15,518 bases of DNA from positions 1-15,518 of the forward strand of contig JBCDBY010000085.1 in NCBI GenBank assembly GCA_039182715.1, given 5' to 3'. Made by a program: the position numbers and the translations under genes. Positions 7,001 through 14,739 of the stretch are shown here, piece after piece (within the stretch, counting starts at the first letter, position 1; every line of letters starts with the position of its first letter). A model generated the notes under the pieces. It was not told where the DNA came from, searched no databases, and worked only from the letters and a program-made list of their open reading frames with translations. The DNA comes from JBCDBY01 sp039182715 (GTDB taxonomy: Bacteria > Planctomycetota > PLA2).

Positions 7001-7984
7001 CTACTTCGTGTTCTTCTTGTAGAACTCGAGCCACTCGTCGAGAACGCGCCCCGCCTCTTCTCGTGCCGGCTTCGGACCCGTGATCTCCGCCTCGTCGCCG
7101 TGCTGCAGCGTCCAGTCCACGACCCAGCGTAGGGAGTCGGTGCGCAGGGCGCGCTCGACCGCACCCTTCGGCTTCTCCGTCACCTCCGCGGGCGGACTCA
7201 TCTCGCGCACGTAGCGCGCGACGGGCGCGTTGAACTTCACCTTGACGGTCATGTCCTTGCTGCCGGGCCGGTAGAAGTCGGGGCGCCGGTAGCGCTGCGC
7301 ATTGAAGCTGCGCGGCTTGTCGAACGTGCGGTCGGTCAGCGAGACCTGCTGGATGCGGTCGATGCGGAACGAGAGCTCCCGCGCGCGCATGCTGTCGCGG
7401 CCGACGAGATAGAAGTTGCCGAGATGCTCGATGAGCGCGAACGGTCGCACGCTGCGCTCCGAGATGGCGCGGCGCCGCTGCGTGTAGTAGCGGATATCGA
7501 CCTCGCGGCTCTCGTCCACCGCCTGCTGCAGCACCTTGATCTTCTGGCCGGTCGCCTGGTTCGCGCGGCGCTTGCCGCCGATGCGGCGGGCGAGGCGCGA
7601 GATCTCCGGGTCGCCCAGCGACCGCTCGAGCTTCTTCAGCAGGCCGGCGACGGCGGGCGCGTGCGGCGCGCCGCGCGCGGGCGGCAGGGCGCGCAGCGCG
7701 AGCAGCAGCGCCGCCGCCTCGGTGCGCGTGAGCTTTGCCGGACGCTTGAAGTGGTCGGCGAAGCGCACGGTGATGCGGTCGCCCTCCGTGAAGCAGGCGA
7801 TGTAGTCGTGCGGCATGTACGGCGGCACGCCGCACAGCATCAGCGCCTCGGGAATCTCCTTCTGCGCGGCCTGCGCCGAGATACCGAGGTGATCGCCGAT
7901 CTCCTTGAAGGTGATGCCGGGCCGCGCCCGCAGCAGCGGGATGAGCGACAGGTAGAGGCGAAGCTTGGCCAGCGGTAGCGCCAT
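7001..7984 (-). CDS. pafC: WYL-domain transcriptional activator, PafC-like
   Basis: 327 residues. A winged-helix region is at about 1-80 (LLRARPGITFKEIGDHLGIS, then ALMLCGVPPYMPHDYI, the typical PafC block where actinobacteria have LxFMCGLPGY). A helical linker with LTRTEAAALLLALRAL follows at 85-100. The WYL domain is at about 145-215, with FYLVGRD at 191-197 in place of WYL and the RIDRI strand at 207-211. The C-terminal WCX-like region is at about 245-325. In mycobacteria PafB and PafC act together to switch on LexA-independent DNA-damage genes. The ATG at 7984 shares its A with the TGA of the upstream pafB-like gene, so the two are translationally coupled and probably form a heterodimer. 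Confidence 0.82.
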   Translation of the reverse strand: MALPLAKLRLYLSLIPLLRARPGITFKEIGDHLGISAQAAQKEIPEALMLCGVPPYMPHDYIACFTEGDRITVRFADHFKRPAKLTRTEAAALLLALRALPPARGAPHAPAVAGLLKKLERSLGDPEISRLARRIGGKRRANQATGQKIKVLQQAVDESREVDIRYYTQRRRAISERSVRPFALIEHLGNFYLVGRDSMRARELSFRIDRIQQVSLTDRTFDKPRSFNAQRYRRPDFYRPGSKDMTVKVKFNAPVARYVREMSPPAEVTEKPKGAVERALRTDSLRWVVDWTLQHGDEAEITGPKPAREEAGRVLDEWLEFYKKNTK

Positions 7985-9018
7985 CAGACGTACTTCTCCC
8001 GCAGCTCCTTGAGGTGCGCCATCGCCTGGCGGCGCAGCCACGCCGGGCTGATCACGGCGCACTGACCCGAGTAGGAGCTGAGGTAGTGCAGCAGCCGCTG
8101 GTGCGTGACCGGCGACTTGTTGACCTTGAGGTGCAGCACGCCGCTGCCGTCGTCGCGGAACTCGAACTTCTGATCGCGGCGCAGGTTCTCCGCCACCATC
8201 CAGGCGACCTCCGGCGCGAACACGATCTGCGCCCACTCCGTCTTCTCGCCCTCGAACTCCCACGGCGCGCGCTCGACGTGCTCCTCGATGTCGAACCCGG
8301 CGGGAATCTCGAACTCGTTGCCGCCGCCCCGCTTCTTGACGGTGACCGCGCCCTGGATGCGCACGACCTTGAACTGGCGCAGCGCCTTGCGCTCGAGATC
8401 GAGCGCAACGAGGTACCACTCGCCTTCGCGGTAGCCGAGGCCGTACGGATGCACGACGCGCTGCGTCGCCTCGCGACCGCCGGGCTTCTTGTACTTGAAC
8501 TTCGCCTCGCGTCGTTCGCCCACCGCGCCGACGAGTCGCGCGAGGTTGTCGAGGCTGGCGCGGTCCCGCTTGCCCTTCGAGATCGCCTTCATGTGCTTCT
8601 CGGAGACGATGCGCTGCACCTCCTCCTGAAGCGGCGAGTCGATCGCCATCTTGAGCAGCGCGGCGCGCAGGTTGGTGCTGATCGCATCCGTCGAACCACG
8701 CGCCGAGTTGGCCAGCACCACGAGCAGCGACGCCTCGTCGGGCGACAGCTCCAGCTCGTGGTGGAAGTAGGCGTCGCGCGGAATGAAGTATCCGTCGCGG
8801 CCCTGCTCGTCGTTGGCCACGTACTCGACCGGGATGCCGATCTCGCGCAGCTCCTTCTTGTCGCGGTCGAACCGCTTCTCGACCGCATCCTCGCGCGCGA
8901 GGTCGTTGTAGCCGACGACCGACTTGCGGATCGTGCTGAACGGCACCGGCTCCCCGGACGCCAGCAGATACGCGACGAGATTCATGAGGCGCTCGAACTT
9001 CGGCACCGAGTCGGACAT
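7984..9018 (-). CDS. pafB: WYL-domain transcriptional activator, PafB-like
   Basis: 344 residues. The N-terminal winged helix (about 5-80) has KFERLMNLVAYLLASGEPVP and FDRDKKELREIGIPVEY, both characteristic of PafB. LSPDEASLLVVLAN opens the linker. The WYL domain is at about 155-230, with EWYLVALDLER at 200-210, and a WCX-like C-terminus at about 258-340. WYL domains sense nucleic-acid ligands; single-stranded DNA is proposed for PafBC. No pup, proteasome or dop genes are in the window, unlike the actinobacterial setting. A TAGAAT box (minus strand, 9033-9028) lies just before the ATG at 9018, and an inverted repeat with TGTCGGT arms lies upstream at 9053-9073, which suggests autoregulation. 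Confidence 0.82.
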   Translation of the reverse strand: MSDSVPKFERLMNLVAYLLASGEPVPFSTIRKSVVGYNDLAREDAVEKRFDRDKKELREIGIPVEYVANDEQGRDGYFIPRDAYFHHELELSPDEASLLVVLANSARGSTDAISTNLRAALLKMAIDSPLQEEVQRIVSEKHMKAISKGKRDRASLDNLARLVGAVGERREAKFKYKKPGGREATQRVVHPYGLGYREGEWYLVALDLERKALRQFKVVRIQGAVTVKKRGGGNEFEIPAGFDIEEHVERAPWEFEGEKTEWAQIVFAPEVAWMVAENLRRDQKFEFRDDGSGVLHLKVNKSPVTHQRLLHYLSSYSGQCAVISPAWLRRQAMAHLKELREKYV

Positions 9019-9027
9019 GCGAGCGGG

Positions 9028-9073
9028 ATTCTACGCCAACGACATCGGGGGGACCGACAAACTGAATGTCGGT
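9028..9073 (-). promoter_or_regulatory. Promoter and TGTCGGT inverted repeat upstream of the pafBC-like operon
   Basis: A perfect 7-bp dyad, ACCGACA - 7 nt - TGTCGGT, occupies 9053-9073. TAGAAT (9033-9028 on the minus strand) is a likely -10 box, predicting a transcript start about 3 nt ahead of the ATG. The dyad overlaps the -35 region. On the minus strand the near arm reads TTGTCGGTC, which matches eight of nine bases of the mycobacterial RecA-NDp motif TTGTCRGTG; the other arm on the plus strand reads ATGTCGGTG. The 8-nt spacing to TANNNT found in mycobacteria is not kept. The rest of the 9074-9191 gap shows no gene. Confidence 0.5.
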
Positions 9074-9191
9074 GCGAAATTGTGGAAAACCCCGCTCAGG
9101 TTTTCGGCTTGTCTTCGATCTCTTCGTTTTGTTGCGAGAGCCCCTCTCGACCGGCGGCTTCGCGGGCGCGCGCCCCGATCGCGATGCCGAA

Positions 9192-10589
9192 TCAGTGGAC
9201 CTGCTTGTGTTTCCACGCGCCCGCCCACCAGACGAACGAGTAGAGCGCGGCTGAGATCGCGGTGACGCCGACGAGGCTCCACCAGAGGTGATGCCGTTCG
9301 TAGCCGCGCTCGGCTTGGTAGGTGCCGAGGTAGTAGGCGATCGGGACCTGGATCGCGAGGAAGCAGAGCGTATCGAGGAACAGCGGCGTCTTGGTCGAGC
9401 CGCCGCCATTCAACGACTGCGCGATGGTGATACCGATCCCCGCGAAGCCGTATCCGAAGACCGCGATGCGCAGGTACTCCACCCCCAATTCGTGCATGCG
9501 GGTGAAGTCGGGATTGACCGCCGGGTCCTTGCCGAATGCCGCGACCAGCCATGGCGCGTAGAAGTAGTAGGCCGCGCCGATGCCCCACATCATCACGGCG
9601 TTGATCGCGGCGGCGAGCCAGCCGGCGTGCGCGGCGCGTTGGGGCAGACCGCCGCCGAGCGCCTGCCCCACGATCGCGGATGAGCCCGCGCCCCAGCCCG
9701 AACCGGTGAAGGTGGCCAGCATGTCGAGCCGGAAGCCGACGGCGAGCGCGGCGTGAATCGCGACCGATTCCCCGAACATGGTCACGAGCCGCAGGATGGC
9801 CGCGTAGGCAAGCACGCGCACGACGAACTGCAGTGAGCTCGGCACGCCGATCCGGGTGAGGTTCCACAGCATGCGCGGGCGCACCCGCATGCGTCGCACG
9901 ATCAGCTTCACCGGCGAGGTCGGTCGCGTGATCAGGTAGAGCCCGAACACCATGAAGATGCCGCGGGCGAACACCGTGCCCCACGCCGCTCCGGGCACGC
10001 CGAGCTCCGGGAAACCCCAGACGCCGTGGACCAAGGCCCAACTCAGCAGCACGTTGGCGACGTTCGCGCCGATGAGCATGATCATCGGCCAGCGCGAGTC
10101 GCCGCCCGCGCGCAGCACGGCGGCGACCTGCATGAACCAGAACATGGTGATCATGCCGGCGACGGAGATCTGCAGGTACTCCGTGGCCGGCTGCACCTGA
10201 CGTCCGGCGGCGCCGATGGCGATGTTGAGTTCCTCGGCGTACAGATACATCGGGACGCCGATCGCGGCGGCGACGAGCCCGAGCAGCAGGAAGCTCTGCT
10301 GCGTATTCGCGTTGGCGCGCCGGTAGTTGCGCATGCCGAAGTTGCGCGAGATGACGGCGATCGAGGCGTTGTTGATGCCGGTCGCGACGAGCAGCGGCAC
10401 CATGATCAGGATGCCGGCGGAGTTGACGGCCGCGAGCGCCCAGTCACCCAGCTTGCCGACGATGACCAGGTCGGCCAGGTTGAACAGGCCGTGAAAGAAC
10501 ATCCCGAGCACGAGCGGGATGCAAAAGGTGGTGAGCCGAACGAAGAGCGGCCCCCGGTTCAGGTCCCCGGATACGGGGGTGTCCGACAC
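9192..10589 (-). CDS. MATE-family multidrug/metabolite exporter
   Basis: 465 residues, mostly hydrophobic, with about 12 membrane helices in two similar halves, as in the multidrug and toxic compound extrusion family. Typical blocks are FCIPLVLGMFFHGLFNLADL (about 22-41), GINNASIAVISRNFG in the first half, AAVLRAGGDSRWPM near 160-172, and in the second half FGYGFAGIGITIAQSLNGGG ahead of KTPLF. MATE proteins exchange sodium ions or protons for organic cations or other small molecules across the inner membrane. The GTG start at 10589 lies 3 nt after the ald stop, so it is cotranscribed with alanine dehydrogenase. The partner gene hints at amino-acid or peptide-derived cargo, but that is only an inference. 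Confidence 0.88.
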   Translation of the reverse strand: MSDTPVSGDLNRGPLFVRLTTFCIPLVLGMFFHGLFNLADLVIVGKLGDWALAAVNSAGILIMVPLLVATGINNASIAVISRNFGMRNYRRANANTQQSFLLLGLVAAAIGVPMYLYAEELNIAIGAAGRQVQPATEYLQISVAGMITMFWFMQVAAVLRAGGDSRWPMIMLIGANVANVLLSWALVHGVWGFPELGVPGAAWGTVFARGIFMVFGLYLITRPTSPVKLIVRRMRVRPRMLWNLTRIGVPSSLQFVVRVLAYAAILRLVTMFGESVAIHAALAVGFRLDMLATFTGSGWGAGSSAIVGQALGGGLPQRAAHAGWLAAAINAVMMWGIGAAYYFYAPWLVAAFGKDPAVNPDFTRMHELGVEYLRIAVFGYGFAGIGITIAQSLNGGGSTKTPLFLDTLCFLAIQVPIAYYLGTYQAERGYERHHLWWSLVGVTAISAALYSFVWWAGAWKHKQVH

Positions 10590-10592
10590 GGG

Positions 10593-11705
<1,113 letters not shown>

Positions 11706-11711
11706 GTGCGG

Positions 11712-11736
11712 CCTCCTGAAGGAAGGCGGAAGTGTA
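11712..11736 (-). promoter_or_regulatory. Shine-Dalgarno and -10 box of ald
   Basis: On the minus strand AGGAGG (11717-11712) lies 6 nt ahead of the ATG at 11705, a near-perfect ribosome binding site and one of only two in the window. Upstream, TACACT (11736-11731) fits TANNNT and predicts a 5' leader of about 19 nt. No clear -35 box is seen. The gap 11706-11760 holds nothing else. Confidence 0.55.
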
Positions 11737-11760
11737 GCCGCTGGGGGATTCGAGCGCGAG

Positions 11761-12567
11761 CTAGCGGTTGTTGAACCGGGAGGGCCGCAGACCCCACGGA
11801 TTCGTGAAGACCCGCTCCGCGATTTTGGCGGTGTCTTCCGAGCCGAGCAGGGGCTCGAGCGCCGTCTTCGCCTGGTCCCCGAACTTCTGGCGCTGCTCGC
11901 GGAGGTGCTCGCGCCGCTCGTCGTCGGAGAGCATGGCGGCTTCGGGACCCGGGTTGCGCACGTAAGCGGTCACGAGGTCGTCGTTGAGCGTGACGTAGCG
12001 CGCCAGCGTCTTCTCGACCTTCTCCTTGGTCTCGTCGTCGAGCTCCTTGACCTCCTGGCGACGGACGAGGCTGTCGATGCGGCGCATGTAGTTGCGCGTC
12101 TGCCCGGTGATGCGGCGATCGCGATCGATCGACGCCTGGATGGCGCGGACGTATTCCTTCTCCTCGTCGGAGATGACGAAGTTGCCGTTCTCATCGCGGG
12201 CGCGCGTGGGCGCGGCACCGCCGTTCGCGCGCGGGCCGTCGATGTTGGCCGGCGGGGGCGGCATGTTGGAGCCGCTGGTCGCGCGACGCGCGATCATGCC
12301 GGCAAGTTCGCTCACACGTCGGTCCAGCTTGCCCAGCTCGCGTCGAAGTTTCGTGTTCGACTCGCGTTCACTCTGCAGCTTCGCCTCGAGCGCCGCGATG
12401 CGCGTCGACTCGTCCCGCTCGGGGACATCGCGCGACGCATCCTTCTCCTCGCGCGCCCGCGCGAGCCGGTCCTGCTCGAGCGTGTCCGCGATGTCCGAGA
12501 CCATCAGGCCCAATCCGACAACCCCCGCGACGAGGGCGATCACGATAAAGACGAGCATCCGCTGCAT
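11761..12567 (-). CDS. Membrane-anchored coiled-coil protein, unknown function
   Basis: Not recognised. 268 residues from the ATG at 12567, chosen because GGAGG lies 5 nt upstream; in-frame ATGs at 12594 and 12579 lack this. One N-terminal membrane helix (MLVFIVIALVAGVVGLGLMV, 4-23) leaves a short cytoplasmic tail. Heptad-rich coiled coil spans about 54-95 (RIAALEAKLQSERES, ELGKLDRRVSELAGMIA). A Pro/Gly-rich hinge (MPPPPAN) is at about 102-108, then charged helices to about 250. The hydrophilic part is probably outside the cytoplasmic membrane. Base composition resembles its neighbours. It stands alone between ald and the tRNA. Confidence 0.72.
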   Translation of the reverse strand: MQRMLVFIVIALVAGVVGLGLMVSDIADTLEQDRLARAREEKDASRDVPERDESTRIAALEAKLQSERESNTKLRRELGKLDRRVSELAGMIARRATSGSNMPPPPANIDGPRANGGAAPTRARDENGNFVISDEEKEYVRAIQASIDRDRRITGQTRNYMRRIDSLVRRQEVKELDDETKEKVEKTLARYVTLNDDLVTAYVRNPGPEAAMLSDDERREHLREQRQKFGDQAKTALEPLLGSEDTAKIAERVFTNPWGLRPSRFNNR

Positions 12568-12572
12568 AGCTG

Positions 12573-12577
12573 CCTCC
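12573..12577 (-). promoter_or_regulatory. Shine-Dalgarno of the coiled-coil gene
   Basis: GGAGG on the minus strand, 5 nt before the ATG at 12567. It decides the start among four in-frame ATGs (12594, 12579, 12567, 12558). Confidence 0.6.
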
Positions 12578-12611
12578 ATTGAACCATTCGGCACAAACCC
12601 CGCCCGACTTC

Positions 12612-12640
12612 TTGCAAAACCACCCGTCTCGGGACAGAAT
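12612..12640 (+). promoter_or_regulatory. Probable promoter of tRNA-Val
   Basis: TTGCAA (12612-12617), a 17-nt spacer, then CAGAAT (12635-12640). Spacing is ideal and the mature tRNA begins 13 nt after the -10 box. The -10 match is partial. Confidence 0.4.
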
Positions 12641-12653
12641 TCCGGGCTTCGAC

Positions 12654-12730
12654 GGTCCCATAGCTCAGTTGGCTAGAGCACTTGGTCGACAACCAAGGGG
12701 TCACTGGTTCAAGTCCAGTTGGGACCACCA
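12654..12730 (+). tRNA. tRNA-Val (anticodon GAC)
   Basis: 77 nt with a complete cloverleaf and encoded CCA end. The acceptor stem GGTCCCA pairs with TGGGACC, the D arm GCTC with GAGC, the anticodon stem CTTGG with CCAAG, and the T stem ACTGG with CCAGT around TTCAAGT. The anticodon loop is TCGACAA, so positions 34-36 are GAC (valine). Position 33 is C, although nearly all tRNAs have U33. All stems are perfect, so the gene looks functional. A repeat block begins directly after the CCA. Confidence 0.93.
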
Positions 12731-12998
12731 GCCGTCGCTCCTGCCCTAACGGGCAGGAGCTATGGCTGGCAAGCCAGCACAGGTCGAAGCCCACAACAAT
12801 CGGGCTCCCAACGCCGGCAGGAGCGACGGCTGCCCGCCATAGCCTTGGCGAAGGCGGGCAATCAACCTCCGAGCAACCCACGACCCCACACACACCGCCG
12901 ACGTAACCAATACCGTCGCTCCTGCCCAAACGGGCAAAAGCGACAGCTGCCCTCCGGATTGTCCGCCATAGCGCGAAGCGCGTCAGCAGACGACAACC
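12731..12998. repeat. Inverted-repeat block between tRNA-Val and the GIY-YIG gene
   Basis: Three copies of CCGTCGCTCCTGCC: 12732-12745 (+), 12816-12829 (inverted) and 12913-12926 (+). The first copy forms a perfect 10-bp hairpin GCTCCTGCCC-TAAC-GGGCAGGAGC (12737-12760), and a small GCTGG-CAAG-CCAGC hairpin follows (12764-12777). The middle copy is followed by TGCCCGCC...GGCGGGCA (12831-12860), with a nested GCCTT-GGCG-AAGGC hairpin. The third unit (12913 to about 12998) is a worn copy of the same order of parts, including CCGCCATAGC. Short frames here are accidental. The layout is that of a dispersed palindromic repeat (REP/BIME-like). The stretch to about 13054 shows nothing else. Confidence 0.7.
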
Positions 12999-13054
12999 CC
13001 AATCCACCACTCCCGCCAATCGCGCCAACGCCACCGGCAACCGTCCATCCTCAT

Positions 13055-13309
13055 GTGACACCCCAAGGCGCAACCGTCTACATCCTCGAAAGCGAACACC
13101 CCCACGGACAGCGCTACGTCGGCTTCACGAGACTCCCCATCCACGTCCGCCTCGCTCGCCACAACGCAGGCGACGTGCCCTCGACATCCCGCCACCGCCC
13201 CTGGCGCCTCATCACAGCCATCTGGCTCCCCGACCCCAAGCGCGCCCTCGCCCTCGAGCGTTATCTCAAGACAGGCTCCGGTCGCGCGTTCGCCAAACGT
13301 CACCTCTAG
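13055..13309 (+). CDS. GIY-YIG nuclease domain protein
   Basis: 84 residues from GTG 13055, the usual size of single-domain GIY-YIG proteins. The frame is open further upstream but that part comes from the tRNA and repeat block. The motif reads VYILES (8-13) then YVGFT (21-25), the VYI...YVG form of GIY-YIG. Arg32 and His36 (VRLARHNAG) and the catalytic Glu68 (ALALERYLKTGSG) are all present, followed by the family ending AFAKRHL. Active-site residues are intact. The family cuts DNA (UvrC, homing endonucleases), but the role of stand-alone members is mostly unknown. It sits next to a palindromic repeat block after a tRNA gene, which suggests a link with mobility. No Shine-Dalgarno sequence is seen. 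Confidence 0.82.
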   Translation: MTPQGATVYILESEHPHGQRYVGFTRLPIHVRLARHNAGDVPSTSRHRPWRLITAIWLPDPKRALALERYLKTGSGRAFAKRHL

Positions 13310-13324
13310 CTCCTCACCCGGCGC

Positions 13325-13330
13325 TACAGT
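13325..13330 (+). promoter_or_regulatory. -10-like box close to the WapI-like start
   Basis: TACAGT fits TANNNT and ends 7 nt before the GTG at 13338. It supports that start rather than GTG 13329, which lies inside the box. Confidence 0.35.
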
Positions 13331-13337
13331 GTCCGCC

Positions 13338-13790
13338 GTGACCGTCCGGGACCCCTCCATCTTCGGCGAACCCGACATTCGGCTCGGGGGCCTTCACATC
13401 TGGATCCACACCCCGCCGGGGCCGCTCAAGGCGGACGGCGGTTACACCTGGCTACGCTCGACGGCGCATTACACCGCCGACGGAGCGCGCGTGTGGACGG
13501 GAGGCGAGATCTTCACGATCGAGTGCCTCGCGTCGCTTCGCGCCGGGTGCTCGATTCTGCACGCGGACTTTCGGGCCGGAATGACCGCCGAGCTCCCGCC
13601 GATCGAACCCGATCTCGCCATCCGTATGAAGGTCTCGGACCGGGTGGGCCACATGGAACTCGAGGTCGAGATGACCCCCGATCCGCTTCGTCAGAGTCAT
13701 CTCTTCCGGCACGAGCTGGACCAGAGCTACCTGCCGACGTTCATCGACCAGCTTGACCGGGTGATCGAGATGCGACCCCTGGTTGACTAG
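13338..13790 (+). CDS. WapI/DUF6228-like immunity-type protein (putative)
   Basis: 150 residues from GTG 13338. It has a beta-rich body: GGYTWLRSTAHYTADGARVW, GGEIFTIECLASLRAGCSIL, then PPIEPDLAIRMKVSDRVGHMELEVEM and the ending FRHELDQSYLPTFIDQLDRVI. The pattern (W near the start, a long helix with leucines, EP.L.....D..GH, LDQSYLP...I.QL) resembles what I remember of WapI/DUF6228 immunity-like proteins, some of which neutralise contact-dependent tRNase toxins. No toxin gene is present here, so it would be an orphan. The call is tentative and no catalytic motif is visible. It lies 42 nt ahead of a 135-bp repeat element. Confidence 0.5.
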   Translation: MTVRDPSIFGEPDIRLGGLHIWIHTPPGPLKADGGYTWLRSTAHYTADGARVWTGGEIFTIECLASLRAGCSILHADFRAGMTAELPPIEPDLAIRMKVSDRVGHMELEVEMTPDPLRQSHLFRHELDQSYLPTFIDQLDRVIEMRPLVD

Positions 13791-13831
13791 CCGGCGCCTC
13801 CATCGCGGGAGTCGCTGAGCTCGTCAGTAGT

Positions 13832-13966
13832 GGAAACAACGCTACGTAAGGACGTTGTCGTGTCTACTGACGGAGTCCGCCCGATTGTGCCACTGGCGTG
13901 ATCACCCCGAACACTGCTCGTGTCGCGGCGCTCTGATCAACGGCTCAGTTACATGGCACCGTATCC
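13832..13966 (+). repeat. 135-bp inverted-repeat element, copy 1 (worn)
   Basis: It aligns without gaps over the full 135 bp to 15159-15293, with about two thirds of bases identical by hand count. The right end TTACATGGCACCGTATCC (13949-13966) is well kept; the left end GGAAACAACG...GTAAGGACG is more decayed. A separate hairpin, GTCAGTAG (13823-13830) with CTACTGAC (13864-13871), overlaps its left part. The region 13791-14021 contains no other gene. Confidence 0.7.
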
Positions 13967-14021
13967 GTGGCAACGTATTCGCCGGTGATAGAGCGGCTGC
14001 CGTCGGCCTGAGCTGGAGCGT

Positions 14022-14648
14022 TCAACCGAACGAAAAGAACCTGAGGCTGGAGCGGTAGAGCCGCCTGTCGCCATCGACGCGCAGCGCCCCGTCGGCCTCC
14101 GCGTCGTCTGGTTCGAGCGTCCCACCGGCGATCGCGAGCAGCGTCTCGCCGTCCGCCTCCAGCACGACGTCGGCGTCCCAGCGCGGCTCCAGCGAGGTTT
14201 CGATCTCGCCGTTGCGCACGCGCGCCTGGACCCGCGTGCCGTCGACTCGGTACTCCAGGACACCGCGCGCGCGCCGCGCCCGGTCGGGTCGGAACGAGTA
14301 CTTCAGCGCGACGACATTCCACGTCGCGCTCCAGTGCTCGTCCTCGTCGGCCTCGGCGAGCATCGGTGCACCCCAGCGCGCGAGGGCCAGCACGGCAGGC
14401 TCGAGCGCCGCTCCGTGCGCGGTCAGTGCGTAGGTCCCCTCGTCCTTGTCGATCAGCCCGGCCGCGGCGAGGTCCTTGAGGCGCGCTGCCAGCAGGTTCG
14501 TACCCATCCCCGGCAGGTTGGCGAGGAGCTCCCCGTAGCGCCGCGGCCCCGTGAGGAGCTCGCGGATCAAGAGGAGCGTCCAGCGCTCGCCGACGACATC
14601 GAGCGCGTGGGCGAGCGCACAGCGCTGGGCGTAGGTGCGTCGGGTCAT
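14022..14648 (-). CDS. HxlR-family regulator with C-terminal SCP2-like domain
   Basis: 208 residues. The HxlR winged helix is at about 10-95: CALAHALDVVGERWTLLLIRELLTG with the conserved Cys10, then YGELLANLPGMGTNLLAARL (recognition helix region) and DEGTYALTAHGAALEP (wing). A C-terminal beta-rich segment at about 120-208 (GVLEYRVDGTRVQARVRNG, DADVVLEADGETLLAIAGG, DGDRRLYRSSLRFF) looks like the SCP2 sterol-carrier fold, often fused to HxlR in actinobacteria and other high-GC bacteria. It may bind a lipid or other hydrophobic ligand (inference). It diverges from a membrane-protein gene, with two copies of a dyad sequence between them, so it probably controls itself and that gene. Confidence 0.85.
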   Translation of the reverse strand: MTRRTYAQRCALAHALDVVGERWTLLLIRELLTGPRRYGELLANLPGMGTNLLAARLKDLAAAGLIDKDEGTYALTAHGAALEPAVLALARWGAPMLAEADEDEHWSATWNVVALKYSFRPDRARRARGVLEYRVDGTRVQARVRNGEIETSLEPRWDADVVLEADGETLLAIAGGTLEPDDAEADGALRVDGDRRLYRSSLRFFSFG

Positions 14649-14679
14649 CGGAGAAGGTCTTCGGGTAGTCTAATGGCTA

Positions 14680-14735
14680 GCTTTAGAAATATATAGTGCA
14701 GCGGCCGTCGCTGTGACTTTAGAAACGTATAGTAC
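14680..14735. promoter_or_regulatory. Tandem dyad operators and promoter between hxlR-like and membrane-protein genes
   Basis: Two near-identical 19-bp sequences, CTTTAGAAATATATAGTGC (14681-14699) and CTTTAGAAACGTATAGTAC (14717-14735), lie 36 bp apart. Each holds a dyad of form [A/G]CTNTA-N6-TANAGT, as expected for a winged-helix dimer. The 36-bp step is about 3.4 helical turns. TATAGT at 14728-14733 is at exactly -12 to -7 of the ATG at 14740. These AT-rich blocks stand out in GC-rich DNA. Confidence 0.6.
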
Positions 14736-14739
14736 GGGC

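Noticed and set aside
9135..9149. Hairpin CGAGAG-CCC-CTCTCG as a terminator for the MATE gene
   Set aside because: On the minus strand the stem is followed by CAACAAAAC and not a U run; on the plus strand no gene ends here.
12737..12760. Perfect 10-bp hairpin after the tRNA as an intrinsic terminator
   Set aside because: It is followed by TATGGCTGGC with no T run, and is better explained as part of the repeat unit.
12731..12998. Repeat block as a CRISPR array
   Set aside because: Only three copies, alternating in orientation, with unequal spacing and internal palindromes; there are no cas genes.
12719..13054. N-terminal extension of the GIY-YIG frame back into the tRNA
   Set aside because: The extension translates tRNA and palindromic repeat sequence. 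The conserved domain begins just after GTG 13055 at normal family length.
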